64,000 bases of DNA from Lasioglossum baleicum. Lineage: Eukaryota; Arthropoda; Insecta; Hymenoptera; Halictidae. Positions within the stretch are counted from its first letter, which is position 1. Each line of letters starts with the position of its first letter. Shown in pieces: positions 49,655 through 60,600 of the stretch. The position numbers were made by a program, and so were the translations under genes. Where the stretch lies: assembly GCF_051020765.1 (NCBI RefSeq), contig NC_134929.1:6065384-6129383 (forward strand). Direction: 5' to 3'. The notes beneath the pieces are model-generated. The model saw only the letters and a list, made by a program, of their open reading frames with translations. It did no database searches and had not been told where the DNA came from.

Positions 49655-50076
49655 TGGTTAAATATTCAATGAAATTGTTATTCAAGGGCTAAAAAAATTG
49701 GTGGGTGTATACTGGAGAATCCTCTGTGTCTGTATTGTACAATAAAGATAATTTATTCATGCAAAATGAAAAATATTGGATATTCATTACAGCAGCAAAT
49801 GATTCGTGCCGCTTTTCCCATAAGACGTAATGTTAATTCCGGCACGAATTATTTGCGCTTCGTATACGTACTTACAGCGCCATCTAGCGGCAAAACGCTC
49901 AAACTGTTAGCCAAATGTTACCGACAGAGCAAGTCAGGCCGGTAACAGCGCCAGATTTTCCATTTTGCATGAATAAAAATTATCTTTATTGTACAATACA
50001 GACACAGAGGATTCTCCAGTACACACCCACCAATTTTTTTAGCGCTTGAATAACAATTTCATTGAATATTTAACCA
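49655..50076. mobile_element. 422-bp foldback MITE with 120-bp inverted arms
   Basis: The left arm (49,655-49,774) and right arm (49,957-50,076) are near-perfect reverse complements from TGGTTAAATATTCAATG to ATGCAAAATG, with only a handful of differences, so the insertion is recent. The 180-base centre holds a second inverted repeat (49,795-49,811 against 49,840-49,856) and the CTCF-like site at 49,876. No open frame is present. No clear target duplication could be read. Confidence 0.85.
49876..49891 (-). promoter_or_regulatory. CTCF-like binding motif inside the foldback element
   Basis: The plus strand reads AGCGCCATCTAGCGGC, so the minus strand contains GCTAGATGGCGC. This fits the core of the insect CTCF motif (AGRTGGCGC preceded by CYA/CTA). 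It lies in the central, single-copy part of the element between METTL14 and SUMO, where an insulator would be plausible. Binding is inferred from motif alone. Confidence 0.45.
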
Positions 50077-52324
50077 TCCACGTAACCATTCTCCCAGGCG
50101 CGAGAAAACAGTAACGTATCTACTATTCTGGTAGCAGATGGTAGCAGATGGTAGCAGATGGTAGCAGAGCGGCCAAAGCCCTGAGGCGCAGTTATATTGG
50201 CGGGAATGAACCGAAATAATCTTACCGGACTAACTATGATTGTAACTACGAGTTACAAAATATACACAAATGCACTTGTTATACATTCATTTTTTAGAAT
50301 CAAATCATATAAATCTTTTTAAATTCTGCGGGGTGCTCAAGGGACCCCATTTTATCGAGAAGCTTACGTTACCGAAGCTAAAATCGCCGCGCATGCGCGA
50401 GAAAAGTTGAGCTCAATCCAATCACGGTGTATATTATAGAATTACATATAGAGGTGTTATGACTGGTTATGACTAAGCACCTCTGTAAGGTTGACATTTT
50501 GTGATAGATAGAGGTTAGATTTCGTCGTAGTTGATAAATTATTTTACAAAATTTACAATGAATCAATATTTCAATAAGAATTTACATTATCGACGTTTGT
50601 CAGCATTATCTCCGTGGCGCGACAGTGTCGCCATTTATGGGGCGAAATTGTGAAATAATTTTCCGTGTAAAACGCCTCTGCGGCGCTTCGAATCTCCTGA
50701 TATTACCAGGAGTATATGATATGCAAGGTGGAGATCAGGAGGTATCCGACAACGGCAGCAATAGCCGATCTCACTCATCCATCAAAACAAACGATGATTC
50801 ATTAATTACTCGCTTCACAGCAACAATTTATAAATGGAGAATACGAGGCGGGCCTCCGCAGCTACTTTCACGTATAGTTTTTTATTCGATTTTGATAGAT
50901 GTTGAATAATTATTAACAATTTTCCGAACCTCTGTCCACTTAAGTGAGCTGAAAAATATTGATACCATCTTATAAATAATTTGTTTTCTAACTTTCCAGA
51001 CACATAATTTGTGAAGATGTATGATCGAAGAAGCTAGAATTTAGAATAGACCTCTAGCAATAATCCAGTAGCAATTTTTTGTAAATCGAGCTCGTATTTA
51101 ATTAGTTATTAACAATTTTTGCACAGAGTACTTGTTTCTCCTATGTCTGTAATGAGTAATAGAGTAATGTGTTAGGCAAGGAGAGTCATGTAGTGTGCGA
51201 CAAGGACAGTCATATCCGGCAGCTCATAAATCGCTAATAACTCGATAATTAGGCAACAAATCTTTACAAAATTAGATCGGGAATTTTGTTAAGACTTCAT
51301 TCTAGATTCGTTTAACGAGATCGTAGATAAATGATGTCGCTGGAATTGGAAAATTAATTATTTGTGGAGTGTTCGGAATAATTTGAGGTTATGTCGGGAC
51401 AAAAGTTCGAAGAATCGTCAATAACTGTTTCATTATAAACCAATTAAAAAAACAAAAATGTTATAAATTATTATCGGAAAGCGACTTATTAATGAATTTT
51501 CCAACAGTTTCATTGTATCAGGAGTAAATATCAGGGGATTAGCAGATTAGCAGCGCCTTGAAAGTAGGTGGCACGAATGAGTCTCGCTCTGTCCTTTTCC
51601 CGCACTAAACCTCTCCTTGTCTTACACATTAGTACTAGCCTGTGTGTACTAGCCTGTCCGTGCTGAACAACGTGGCAACACCGCACACCGCTGTGTTTAC
51701 AGATCGGGAGTCTTCGGAAGTCCTATTTTCAATAATGGGAGTCTTGTGCTTGGGATTATAATTATCGCTTTTTTCATAGAAAATTATGTCAAAATACACA
51801 ATTCGTTGTTATAATTATGTTTAAGCAATATGTAAATATTATAACTATTATCTCTTATATAATCTAATATTATCTTTTATAATCTAAATATTATCTCTTA
51901 TATAGATGATAATATTTATCAAATTGAACATGACAATTTCAGCTAATATAAATCCTAAATCGTAAACTAACGATATCATATCCATATTTCCGTATTTACA
52001 AAAGTAAACTATATGTATATATATATGTATACGCATATATTTAATATTTAGAACCGGTAAATACATAGTCGCAACGAGATCGCGCGAATAAGTATATATT
52101 TTCAATTTCCAGCGGAATCGAACGGAACCGAACCAGACAGAACTGACTGGAACTGACGGAAGGTGGTAGAACGGTGATGCGTTTCTGAACGAGCGTTCTA
52201 GTAAACGTTAAAAATTTTTATTTTTAGAAGACTGAACTGACAAAAGCGCGGCGCCATATTGCGTGCGTGTGTTTGGTTACTGTTCTGGCGCGTGGTCGAG
52301 AATTGTTATATTTAATTAATTATC
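50077..52324. other. METTL14-SUMO spacer
   Basis: Contains a 10-bp minisatellite (GGTAGCAGAT, about 3.5 copies, 50,133-50,168) and long AT-rich tracts. A 94-codon open frame at 50,625-50,909 matches nothing I know and has no supporting exon. The SUMO promoter presumably lies in the final 200 bases, where GC content rises (GCGGCGCCATATT near 52,249-52,261). Confidence 0.5.
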
Positions 52325-53543
52325 ATGTCTGATAACCAGGTGAGTCGACTAGTTCCGATAAACCGGCAGCTAGTAGCAGTATCTTACGATATAAATACAA
52401 TGTAACATCGATATGTTCGTTCATACGTCGAGTCTAATCGGTCTAACCTTGCGTATTAGGAGCAAAAACCCGAAGCCGGCCCAGGTGACGCGAATTCCGA
52501 ATACATCAAGCTCAAAGTCGTCGGAAACGTAAGAGATGACACAAATTTATTTCTCTCGCTCGCAATTACCCATCGACGATATCCTACCGTTCACATTTAA
52601 TGTTTCACTCTTTTTCTTCTTTTTTTTTTAGGACAGCAATGAAATTCACTTTAGGGTAAAGATGACTACTCAAATGGGTAAACTCAAGAAGTCATATAGC
52701 GATCGTGTGGTTAGTTTTTTCTCCGTTGTTTAAACAGACTCGAGTTGTATCATGCTGATAGTGTTTTCCATGACAAATACGCTATTTCGTGCAACTCGAA
52801 AGATCCAACGAATTTTCTAGTAGAGCAAGTCTCTAATTATTTCGAAACCGTATGATCAGTAATTAACAAAATTCTTTAGCACTTGCTTTCCTATAATGAT
52901 TTTAGTCACGTCGTAACTAGGAGTACCAATGCGATACTAGTGTTAACTGATTACCGCGTACCAGTGATTATCACATAATTTTGAACACTTTTTAATGGTA
53001 CCTTTAAACCTGCAACAGCAATTTTCATTTTGAACAAACATGTCAGCCTCGACTACCTAACGTCATCTAATAGTTTCATTTAATTGTAAGATTGCAATGT
53101 AAAAGAAAGTTTCTATGCTTTCTTTTGGTACAGCAGAAGCGATTGAAAATCCTATTAATATACGCTCCCGGTAGGTAAAGTGTTAAGGTATTTGGAAATT
53201 ACTTGTCATACGTATATAACTCATTTTCGAATATGTTTCCAACTCCATCGGTAATGGTACGTTGAACGTAACAAATTTGATGCAGGGTGTTCCTATGACA
53301 TCGCTCAGGTTTCTTTTTGATGGTAAAAGGATTAACGACGACGAGACACCGAAACAGGTAAATAAATTAGAACCGTGTAACATTGCTCCGTTAATATTAA
53401 TTCCGAAAATATCAGTTTCGGTTAAGAATTTCATTTACCATACGACAATGCGAGATGCACTTAACGATTTATTATTGTAGCTGGAAATGGAAAATGACGA
53501 TGTTATCGAGGTGTATCAAGAACAAACAGGTGGTCGCTACTAA
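52325..53543 (+). CDS. SUMO: SUMO (Smt3) ubiquitin-like modifier
   Basis: Five exons (52,325-52,339; 52,460-52,528; 52,632-52,709; 53,286-53,357; 53,481-53,543), all phase 0, join to 98 residues. A short flexible N-tail (to about residue 19) precedes the beta-grasp fold: EYIKLKVVGND, FRVKMTTQMGKLKKSY, GVPMTSLRFLFDGKRIND, and the C-terminal EVYQEQTGGRY. The di-glycine is followed by only Arg-Tyr, which a SENP/Ulp protease must remove before E1 (Aos1/Uba2) activation. The modifier is attached to lysines of nuclear proteins through Ubc9. The hydrophobic groove residues around KKSY match the usual SIM-binding surface. Exon 1 codes for just five residues. Intron 3 is the longest and contains a TTAA-bounded repeat. 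Confidence 0.98.
52943..53186. mobile_element. Probable piggyBac-like miniature element in SUMO intron 3
   Basis: The right end reads, on the minus strand, TTAACACTTTACCTACCGGGAG, a close match to the left end of the 43,043-43,463 element. A possible partner end, TTAACTGATTACCGCGTACC, starts at 52,943. The left end is diverged, so the exact boundary is uncertain. Confidence 0.5.
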
Positions 53544-56500
53544 GGAAATTAAACCTATTATTCAGTTTTAATATCTTTTAAAGTGAAAAAGTGACTATCG
53601 TAAAGAAATGGACAAGTTCATCAGTATGTATATGTATGTTAAAAAGCATTATGTAATTTGGTTTTTTTACGTAATATTTTGATGTGCTATTCTACATTCC
53701 TGTAACGAAGCAAGATTAAGGACCATCGATAGCCATATTTCATACAACATACACACTCATCCACCAAAAACAAAACAGTAACAACAAGAAACACAAGAAT
53801 CATGCCTTAATGTCATAAGTTTTGTCCTTTACTAAAATCTGGCATCCGGCAATGTATTCGTATTTCATAGATTTCTGAATTTTCGCTAGTTTTAGTATTA
53901 CAAAAGTTTCAAAAGAAGAAAAGAAAAGAATGTTAGTTTCTCATTATTCAAGCACATAAATATTCTATACAATGTGAACATGATTTTTAAAAAATTGTTG
54001 CTTTCAAGTTGCATCTATATATGATAATAAAAAAAAAAGAAATAATTGTAATATTTTCTCCTTTGCCTTTGCTTTTTAATAACGATCGCAATAGTAACAA
54101 TTTTTTATTTCTGAAATTTCGATGTCAACGATATATATATATACACATAAAAATATACAAAGGATTGGTTGTTTTCCTTTTTCTTATGATAAAATCATGG
54201 AGTAGTTGATTCGATGTAAGTAATGCGGATGCTTCCTACAAATTCGTTGCCATCAAACAGGTTTATCCGGAATAACTATGTTCCATCGAAATGGACAGTA
54301 CGAGTACGTTGTTGATAGATTCTCGTTACTCTGACAATGAGAATCGGAGTTTGAGATGCAGAAGCTGGACCAAAGACTCGTCGATCTGTTAACGTTGGGC
54401 GCTTCATTTCTTTCTCCGTCAAGAATCTATTCAAAGTTCCATGGGCATCCTCATTACAAAACACTTACTCAATGGTTTAGCAGTTTAGCAGGACAAAATT
54501 TCAACAAATTGTAATAAAATTTATTCTTGTACAAATAAGTAATATAGTTTTTGTTTTTATTATACTAACACGTGTAAAAGTTGTTCGGAATTTCGTTCTC
54601 TACTATTATAAGCAGTTTTATTCTTCGAACAATACTATAAATTTTCTTTGAAATTAAATTAATTTACTGTGGTTCCAAAAAGTTTCTCTATACCATATAT
54701 GATCGAACTTTTCTATTGTTTGATGCGACGACGATATTAGAGAAGATATATAAATAGATTAATATGATTCTTATTATAAAAATTCGATCGAATGCTTTAT
54801 CGCTTACAATCGCTTACTACTTTAGCGTACGAATAATTAATGGTATGTAGACTACAAAATTATAGAAATAATTACAGTTATTAACACGTACTTTTTTTTT
54901 ACGTTCCTTGCGTAGAGAAGGATCCTAAAACTATTTTTTATTATTATTATTATTATTATTACTATTATTATTAGAGAAGTTATTTTGAAGAATAGAAAAC
55001 AATGGTGTACACAAACTTTCTAGAACCACTGTACGTGGTAAACATGTTTATATAGTTAGAAATTGTAAGTAAAGTATAACGATAACACATTAATAGTATT
55101 CTCTCGTAAAATATTATCGTGAACGATAAAATTGCATTCGCGCGAAGAAATTTTTGAATTCCGTAAGAAAAGCAGATATAATGATTTTGATATAAACAGC
55201 ATTGTAATAATCATTAAATTTCATCAGTGTCACAATCATGTTTACATCTGGCAATAGTAATAAAATACCTGTAATAATTACCTACAACAACAAAATAACA
55301 ATAATCCTTCATTTTTTTCTGGTTATTTCATATTTATACACGTGCGTATAAAAGACAGCGGACAGCGGAGAAATGAAACGGTACGAAATCTATACGTCAA
55401 AAGGAAAGCTTTTTATTTAGTAGTATAGCTTTTCTTTATACATTGAACAGAGTTGATAGTTGCTATGAATTATTTACTTTTTAGCACTTCGTTTCAACGA
55501 CGCGCGCGCGGTGATACTCGCGAAAATCCTTAAATGTTATAAACGAGTATGCCTAAAAATATTTTAGCTATACAGAAATTATCTTGCGTCCTCTAATAAT
55601 CCTAATGTGTGGCGTCCTAACATTATTACATATTTACAAAAAACTACATTCTAGAAGAAGCAATTTTCTGCCTCGATAATTGTAGTATCACAAAACTCGA
55701 AATCTTCAAGAGGAGGATTTTTTTTCCTATGTAGAGTGTAGAGCGTAAAACTTTTAGAGCGTTCCTACTACTGTTCTTAATCGTGAGAATTGTACACATC
55801 GCATAAATTGCTTCTTCTGAAGCAATAAAAACTTACTTGCCACAGTTGAATCGCTTAATCGTTATTTTATGCACTGGTTCGAAAAGAAGTGTCAGCAAGT
55901 AGATAAATAGTTTGTTCGACAAAAAAAAAACATGAATTTATATAGTTTTAATATACACAGCTCGTAGTATGCATACAGAAAAATAATGCATCGGATATTG
56001 TCCGAATCACGGATCCAGCTGATCCGTGACAGATTCGTTATATAGTTTCTTACAAATCTTTGCGGGGGAGAATCGCGCGAACGAAAGTTTTTGTTTTTTA
56101 CAGGGAGCGAGAAGATTTGACAATCTCGTATATATCAGGTGTTTATAATTATAACAATAAATTCGCTTATCACTATATATATATACCACAGACTCTGGTC
56201 ATTCTCTTTTGTAGATTAAAGTGTTGTTAATTTCATATTCTGCAATAGAATTTCCACGTCGTTTTCTTCGCTAAAGTGTCGCTATACAGAATTGCTTCGT
56301 GTTAGAACGTTTCTTTCCCACCGATTGAACGCATACAGAAAAATTTCCCTTCACCTTGGGTTTAAAGGAGAACCGTGCACGCGTTGCATTCAACCGTTTT
56401 GCTTCTCCTGAGCGTTCCGAGAATCAATCAAAGTAAAACAGAATCATACAACGAGATACAAGAATAAATAATACGGAGATTCGCGCGGTGTGTATCAAGT

Positions 56501-57686
56501 TCAACTCGTTATAAAAACTTGATTCAGAAACAGAGTTTCCATAGTAAAGACACGTCAGTCTTTTGTTTTGTCATGTTTTATAAATCTAGCACGGTATACT
56601 TTTTCTTCCGATTTACAAAAGTTATAGCGGTCCAGTAAATTCTGTTTCTGAATAATCCGAATAAACCTCGAACATCAAAGTAACTAATTGTAAGTAACGA
56701 TCTTTTTAGTAACCGACTAACCGTTAATATAATTACATTAATAAACGATCGGTTTCAGATTCGGTATTAAGCTCGATACATTATCGCGAACTTAACTCCG
56801 AAACAAAGTTCCGAATGTTCCGATATGAAAGACTCCAGTCTTCGATTTCGTCGTGTGTATAGTGTATACAAGTTTAGCGCAATACACTTTTTTCCATTTA
56901 CAAAAATTACAGCGGTCCAGCAAATTATGTTTCCGAATGTTCCGAATGATCCGAATGCAATTCGAGTTTCGAAGTAACGCGCGAGTACGACTCTCTTTTT
57001 TTTAGTAACCAGTAGTAATACGTAATTACTTGAATAAATTATAGGACGTAACTGATAATTCTCTTTTTGTATTTTCCCTTTTCTCTCGTCCAACAAGATA
57101 CACGATAAATTTTAACTATTTTAATAGAGAAAAAAAGAATTAATTTAAATTATATAAAGAAAATTATGCCTTTATCAGGAACACAATTCACGTATCTGCT
57201 CTCTAGCAACAATCAAAATTTCAATATCACGAAAATCAATCGTTTCCGTCTCTGAAGTACAAATGCTACGCGCTACATAAGTATTCTTTTTTGTTTTTTA
57301 ATTAGGACATCATGTATATATGTATATTTATATATGTATATGTTCTTAAATAAAATGTACACAGTTTAATTCAAAACATACATTTCTTCAGATATAATCT
57401 TTTTCAGGTGGTATGACTATAAATATGTAACGTTTGTTTGTTTTTTTTTTGTTGTTTAGTTTAGCTCTCTCACCTCGTTTTTTTTTTATAATACTTTCAT
57501 TCAATTATTATATCTACTTACTTGCATTATAATAAATATAATATCCGTACAGTATTCTCGAGCGATCCGTTAATTCTTAAAGCGCTGTTGTTTCTTGGCG
57601 AAGCATTGTATGGGAGTGGGAGAAAACCAGCTCGAGTTCTTGAACCCCGTTTAAGAAAGTTAGCGCCTTGCGACGTGTAAGAAAGG
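53544..57686. other. Convergent 3' flanks of SUMO and UBR3
   Basis: AT-rich sequence between two genes that point toward each other. It likely contains both 3' untranslated regions; an AATAAA followed by an A-run near 54,024 is a candidate poly(A) signal for SUMO. A TTA array lies at 54,940-54,975. A diverged tandem duplication occupies 56,505-57,045. No additional exon is supported; a 62-codon open frame at 54,276-54,464 on the minus strand is unassigned. Confidence 0.6.
56505..57045. repeat. Diverged tandem duplication, about 290-bp unit
   Basis: Copy 1 (about 56,505-56,745) and copy 2 (about 56,790-57,045) share ordered blocks including ATTTACAAAA, AGCGGTCCAG, AAATT.TGTTTC, ATCCGAAT, TCAAAGTAAC/CGAAGTAAC and TTTTTAGTAACC. 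AGCGGTCCAG starts at 56,626 and 56,911, a spacing of 285 bases; the later AAGTAAC blocks are about 294 apart because of small indels. It lies 650 bases beyond the UBR3 stop on the transcribed side. Confidence 0.7.
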
Positions 57687-60600
57687 TCACAGCGCATCGC
57701 GATGCCAAACCCACGCTTTTTTCGTGTGATCAAACCTATGAGTCAACCATTGCTGCTCCAGTAATTGGTATCTATCTTGACTTAAATACAAAGGTTTGCC
57801 ACGCCTACGAGAGAACACATTAAAATAGAACACATTACGAACACAATCGAATCATTGAGACACAACACAACAACAAAAGTCCAGCTACATACTTTAGATC
57901 TTTGTCCTCTTCTTCAAAGTCGTCGAGATACAAAGATCCCCACAAACAAGCTCGCCGTCCTCGGATCACAACAATATAAGTTGACGTAACCACTAAATAT
58001 ATGCCGGTACCAGTTCCGCATATGGCTGAATGCTATGGAAAGTTGTATTAATAATTAATAATTAATAAACAATCATATTTATAGTCTAGAAGAAAAAAGA
58101 AGAACGCTGCCCGAGAAAGGCCGAAAGGCGGACTGAACGCGATACATACTTGGACAGCTTCGCAAACGTTCTTTTGTTTGCAACAGCCTTGTTTCAGACA
58201 AACAATTGTGCCGCATATCAAGCAGATACTGATCTCTCGTGGAACCGAGTGGCACTGCCGACATTGTCGTTCATGATAGTACTAGAATGGTATAGTTAAA
58301 GAAACATTGAATGTGTTCGATATCTGAAAGATATTAGATGCAGCTAGAGAATGTATGTATGCGTGTAAAATTGCGTACCGAAAACAACTTTTCATATTCC
58401 CTTGGAAGACTGAGTAACTTGGGTGTTTGCCACGATATGTGCTGCTCCGTAATCAGGTATCTCACGTTATAGTTTTGTCTAACAAACATGAGGAACTGAT
58501 CGCACCATTGTCGGGGTACCGAAACGCTAGCCTCGCTGTTCTGCCAGTTCAAGGCCACCGTCGAATTGAATATACTCCAATCCATACCTTCCGATACTAG
58601 TTCCAAATAATAAACTAATCTGACGAACTCAGTCTGCGGTGTACTAACTAGGGGTAATGGTTGTTCGTACAAATGGTAGCGAAGCAGTGCAGCTATTCGC
58701 AAGAATGGTAAGCACAGCGATTGTATCTGAAATAACAATTAAATGGATGCAGACGTCATAATTATACCAAGTAGAGTGCGGATATTTATGCATTTGTTGT
58801 GCATGTACAATTTCAATTTATTTCATTTTCATTGGGAAGAATCTTTGAAGAAATGAGAATTTGCGTAAAGATATCGTATATGTATAGTCTAGTTATCGTA
58901 TGAGAATTAATACGTTTAGTTATTCAAATCTTGATTACGACCTACTTTATATTATCAATGAATAAATTCATGTTAATCGTTTAAAATGGTTATTCGTTAT
59001 CGGAATATTAAAAATGAATATTTTTTCAGCCTCCGAACGAATGATAATATCGATGGTTCTACGTTCTACAGTCGCTGGGTCAACGATTAGCATTTAGTAC
59101 TATGTATACATATGCATATGCATACCTGTTGTTCAATGTTATGCATCTTCATCCTCGTGTACGACGTAGACGATGAAGTCGATGGTTTGTACATGTCGTC
59201 TGAACAATATAGCTCACTGTTATCGAAGTATTCGATGATTCTATACAGTATAGTATCCGAAGACATAGGACCACGGTCCATACCCGGGTCTCTCCTTAAA
59301 ATCGCGTTTCTTTCCGCTTGCGTGAGACCACAACTGATTTGAAGTACCACTTGATAGTATAACAAGTTGTAGAGTACTTTCACCACGGTAGAGAAGTACG
59401 CTAGAAGAAATTTAACTGGTTAAGCACTGTTGTTGGATCGTTAGGCGATTTATTTGGGGTAGAAGTACAACCCTAGTTTACCTTATTTTGAAAAATAAAG
59501 TAAAATCTACCGTCGCAAACATTTACAGCACAGTTCTTAGCTAGCATAATAAAGAAAGAAGATTTTGAAAATTAGAATTAGGTCAACCATTAGGATACAT
59601 ACTTTGATCCAAGTGGAGAGGAAGCAGCAATATGAATTGTATCAGAAGAACAGTCGGGTGGATGAGAAGCAATGGAACTTCTTTCTCGCGTGGCCTCAAG
59701 GCGAGTGTGGATGCTGGCTCGGCAGGTATTCCAGCCAGTTGCTGCCAAATGGTATGCACCGGCCACGATGCTAATATTCTTGCATGCATCGCCAAAACGT
59801 GGAGCAGTGCAACTGAAAGAATACCAGAAAAATCGAATTGAATAGAATCGCCAATGAAGAAAGCAGCAGCACGTGCTCGAAAATCGAAAAACACAGGAGA
59901 AAACAAAGAAATGTTACCAAGGCAGTCGCGTTTCGGCGTCTGAGGTATCGTGGTAGGTGATTGAACGCAAAGCGATCCGCCACGTTGGATCAGTTCAATT
60001 TCGAAATTCGTTCGGGCTATAGAAGTTATGAAAAAGAACAAGTTTTGGGGACTAGGAAACAAAGGAGTGTAGTATCCATCCTTGTAGCTTGTGCACGTGT
60101 CCGTCATGTCCTCCATGGATTTCACCATTGCCACATTCAAATTTGACGTGAGCTGTGGAAAGATCAGAAAGAAGACGCACGTTAGATAGATATGGTGCAT
60201 TGCGACTAGACACACACTTGTAATTGCGACAGATCGATATAAGGAAGCTCTCACATGGCTCTGTTGTATTTCTTTCAGCAGGTTATTTAACTCTAAGAGT
60301 ATCGTAGCGGTGGACGCGTGATGTGACTGTACCACTGCCGCGCACTCCCCTAATTGCGGGGAAAGCGGCAGAACCGAATTAGCTAATTGTCTACAAAGCG
60401 GACACAGGTATTCGCCTCTTTCCACCGCGATATTCTGCGGTCTTTGATGGTTACGAAGAGACACCAAGTATGACTTCAAGCACTCGAGATGCAAATGATG
60501 ACCGCACGTCTGAACGTGAACTCCATCCTCCCTGAGCCAATCGACGGTCAACACCCATGTTGTCTGCGGGATACGAATTCAGACTTATTAACACGTTTCG

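Noticed and set aside
50133..50168. Short regularly spaced repeats, considered as a CRISPR-like array
   Set aside because: A simple 10-bp minisatellite with no spacers, in a eukaryotic genome.
50625..50909. 94-codon open frame between METTL14 and SUMO
   Set aside because: No recognisable motif and no supporting exon. Left unannotated rather than given a function.
54276..54464. 62-codon minus-strand open frame downstream of SUMO
   Set aside because: It looks protein-like in places (LTEKEMKRPTLTDRRVF), but it is isolated and could be a transposon remnant or chance.
59583..60554. 323-codon minus-strand frame as a single exon
   Set aside because: It reads through two short introns of UBR3. Splicing at 60,255/60,152 and 59,918/59,812 restores the family sequence.
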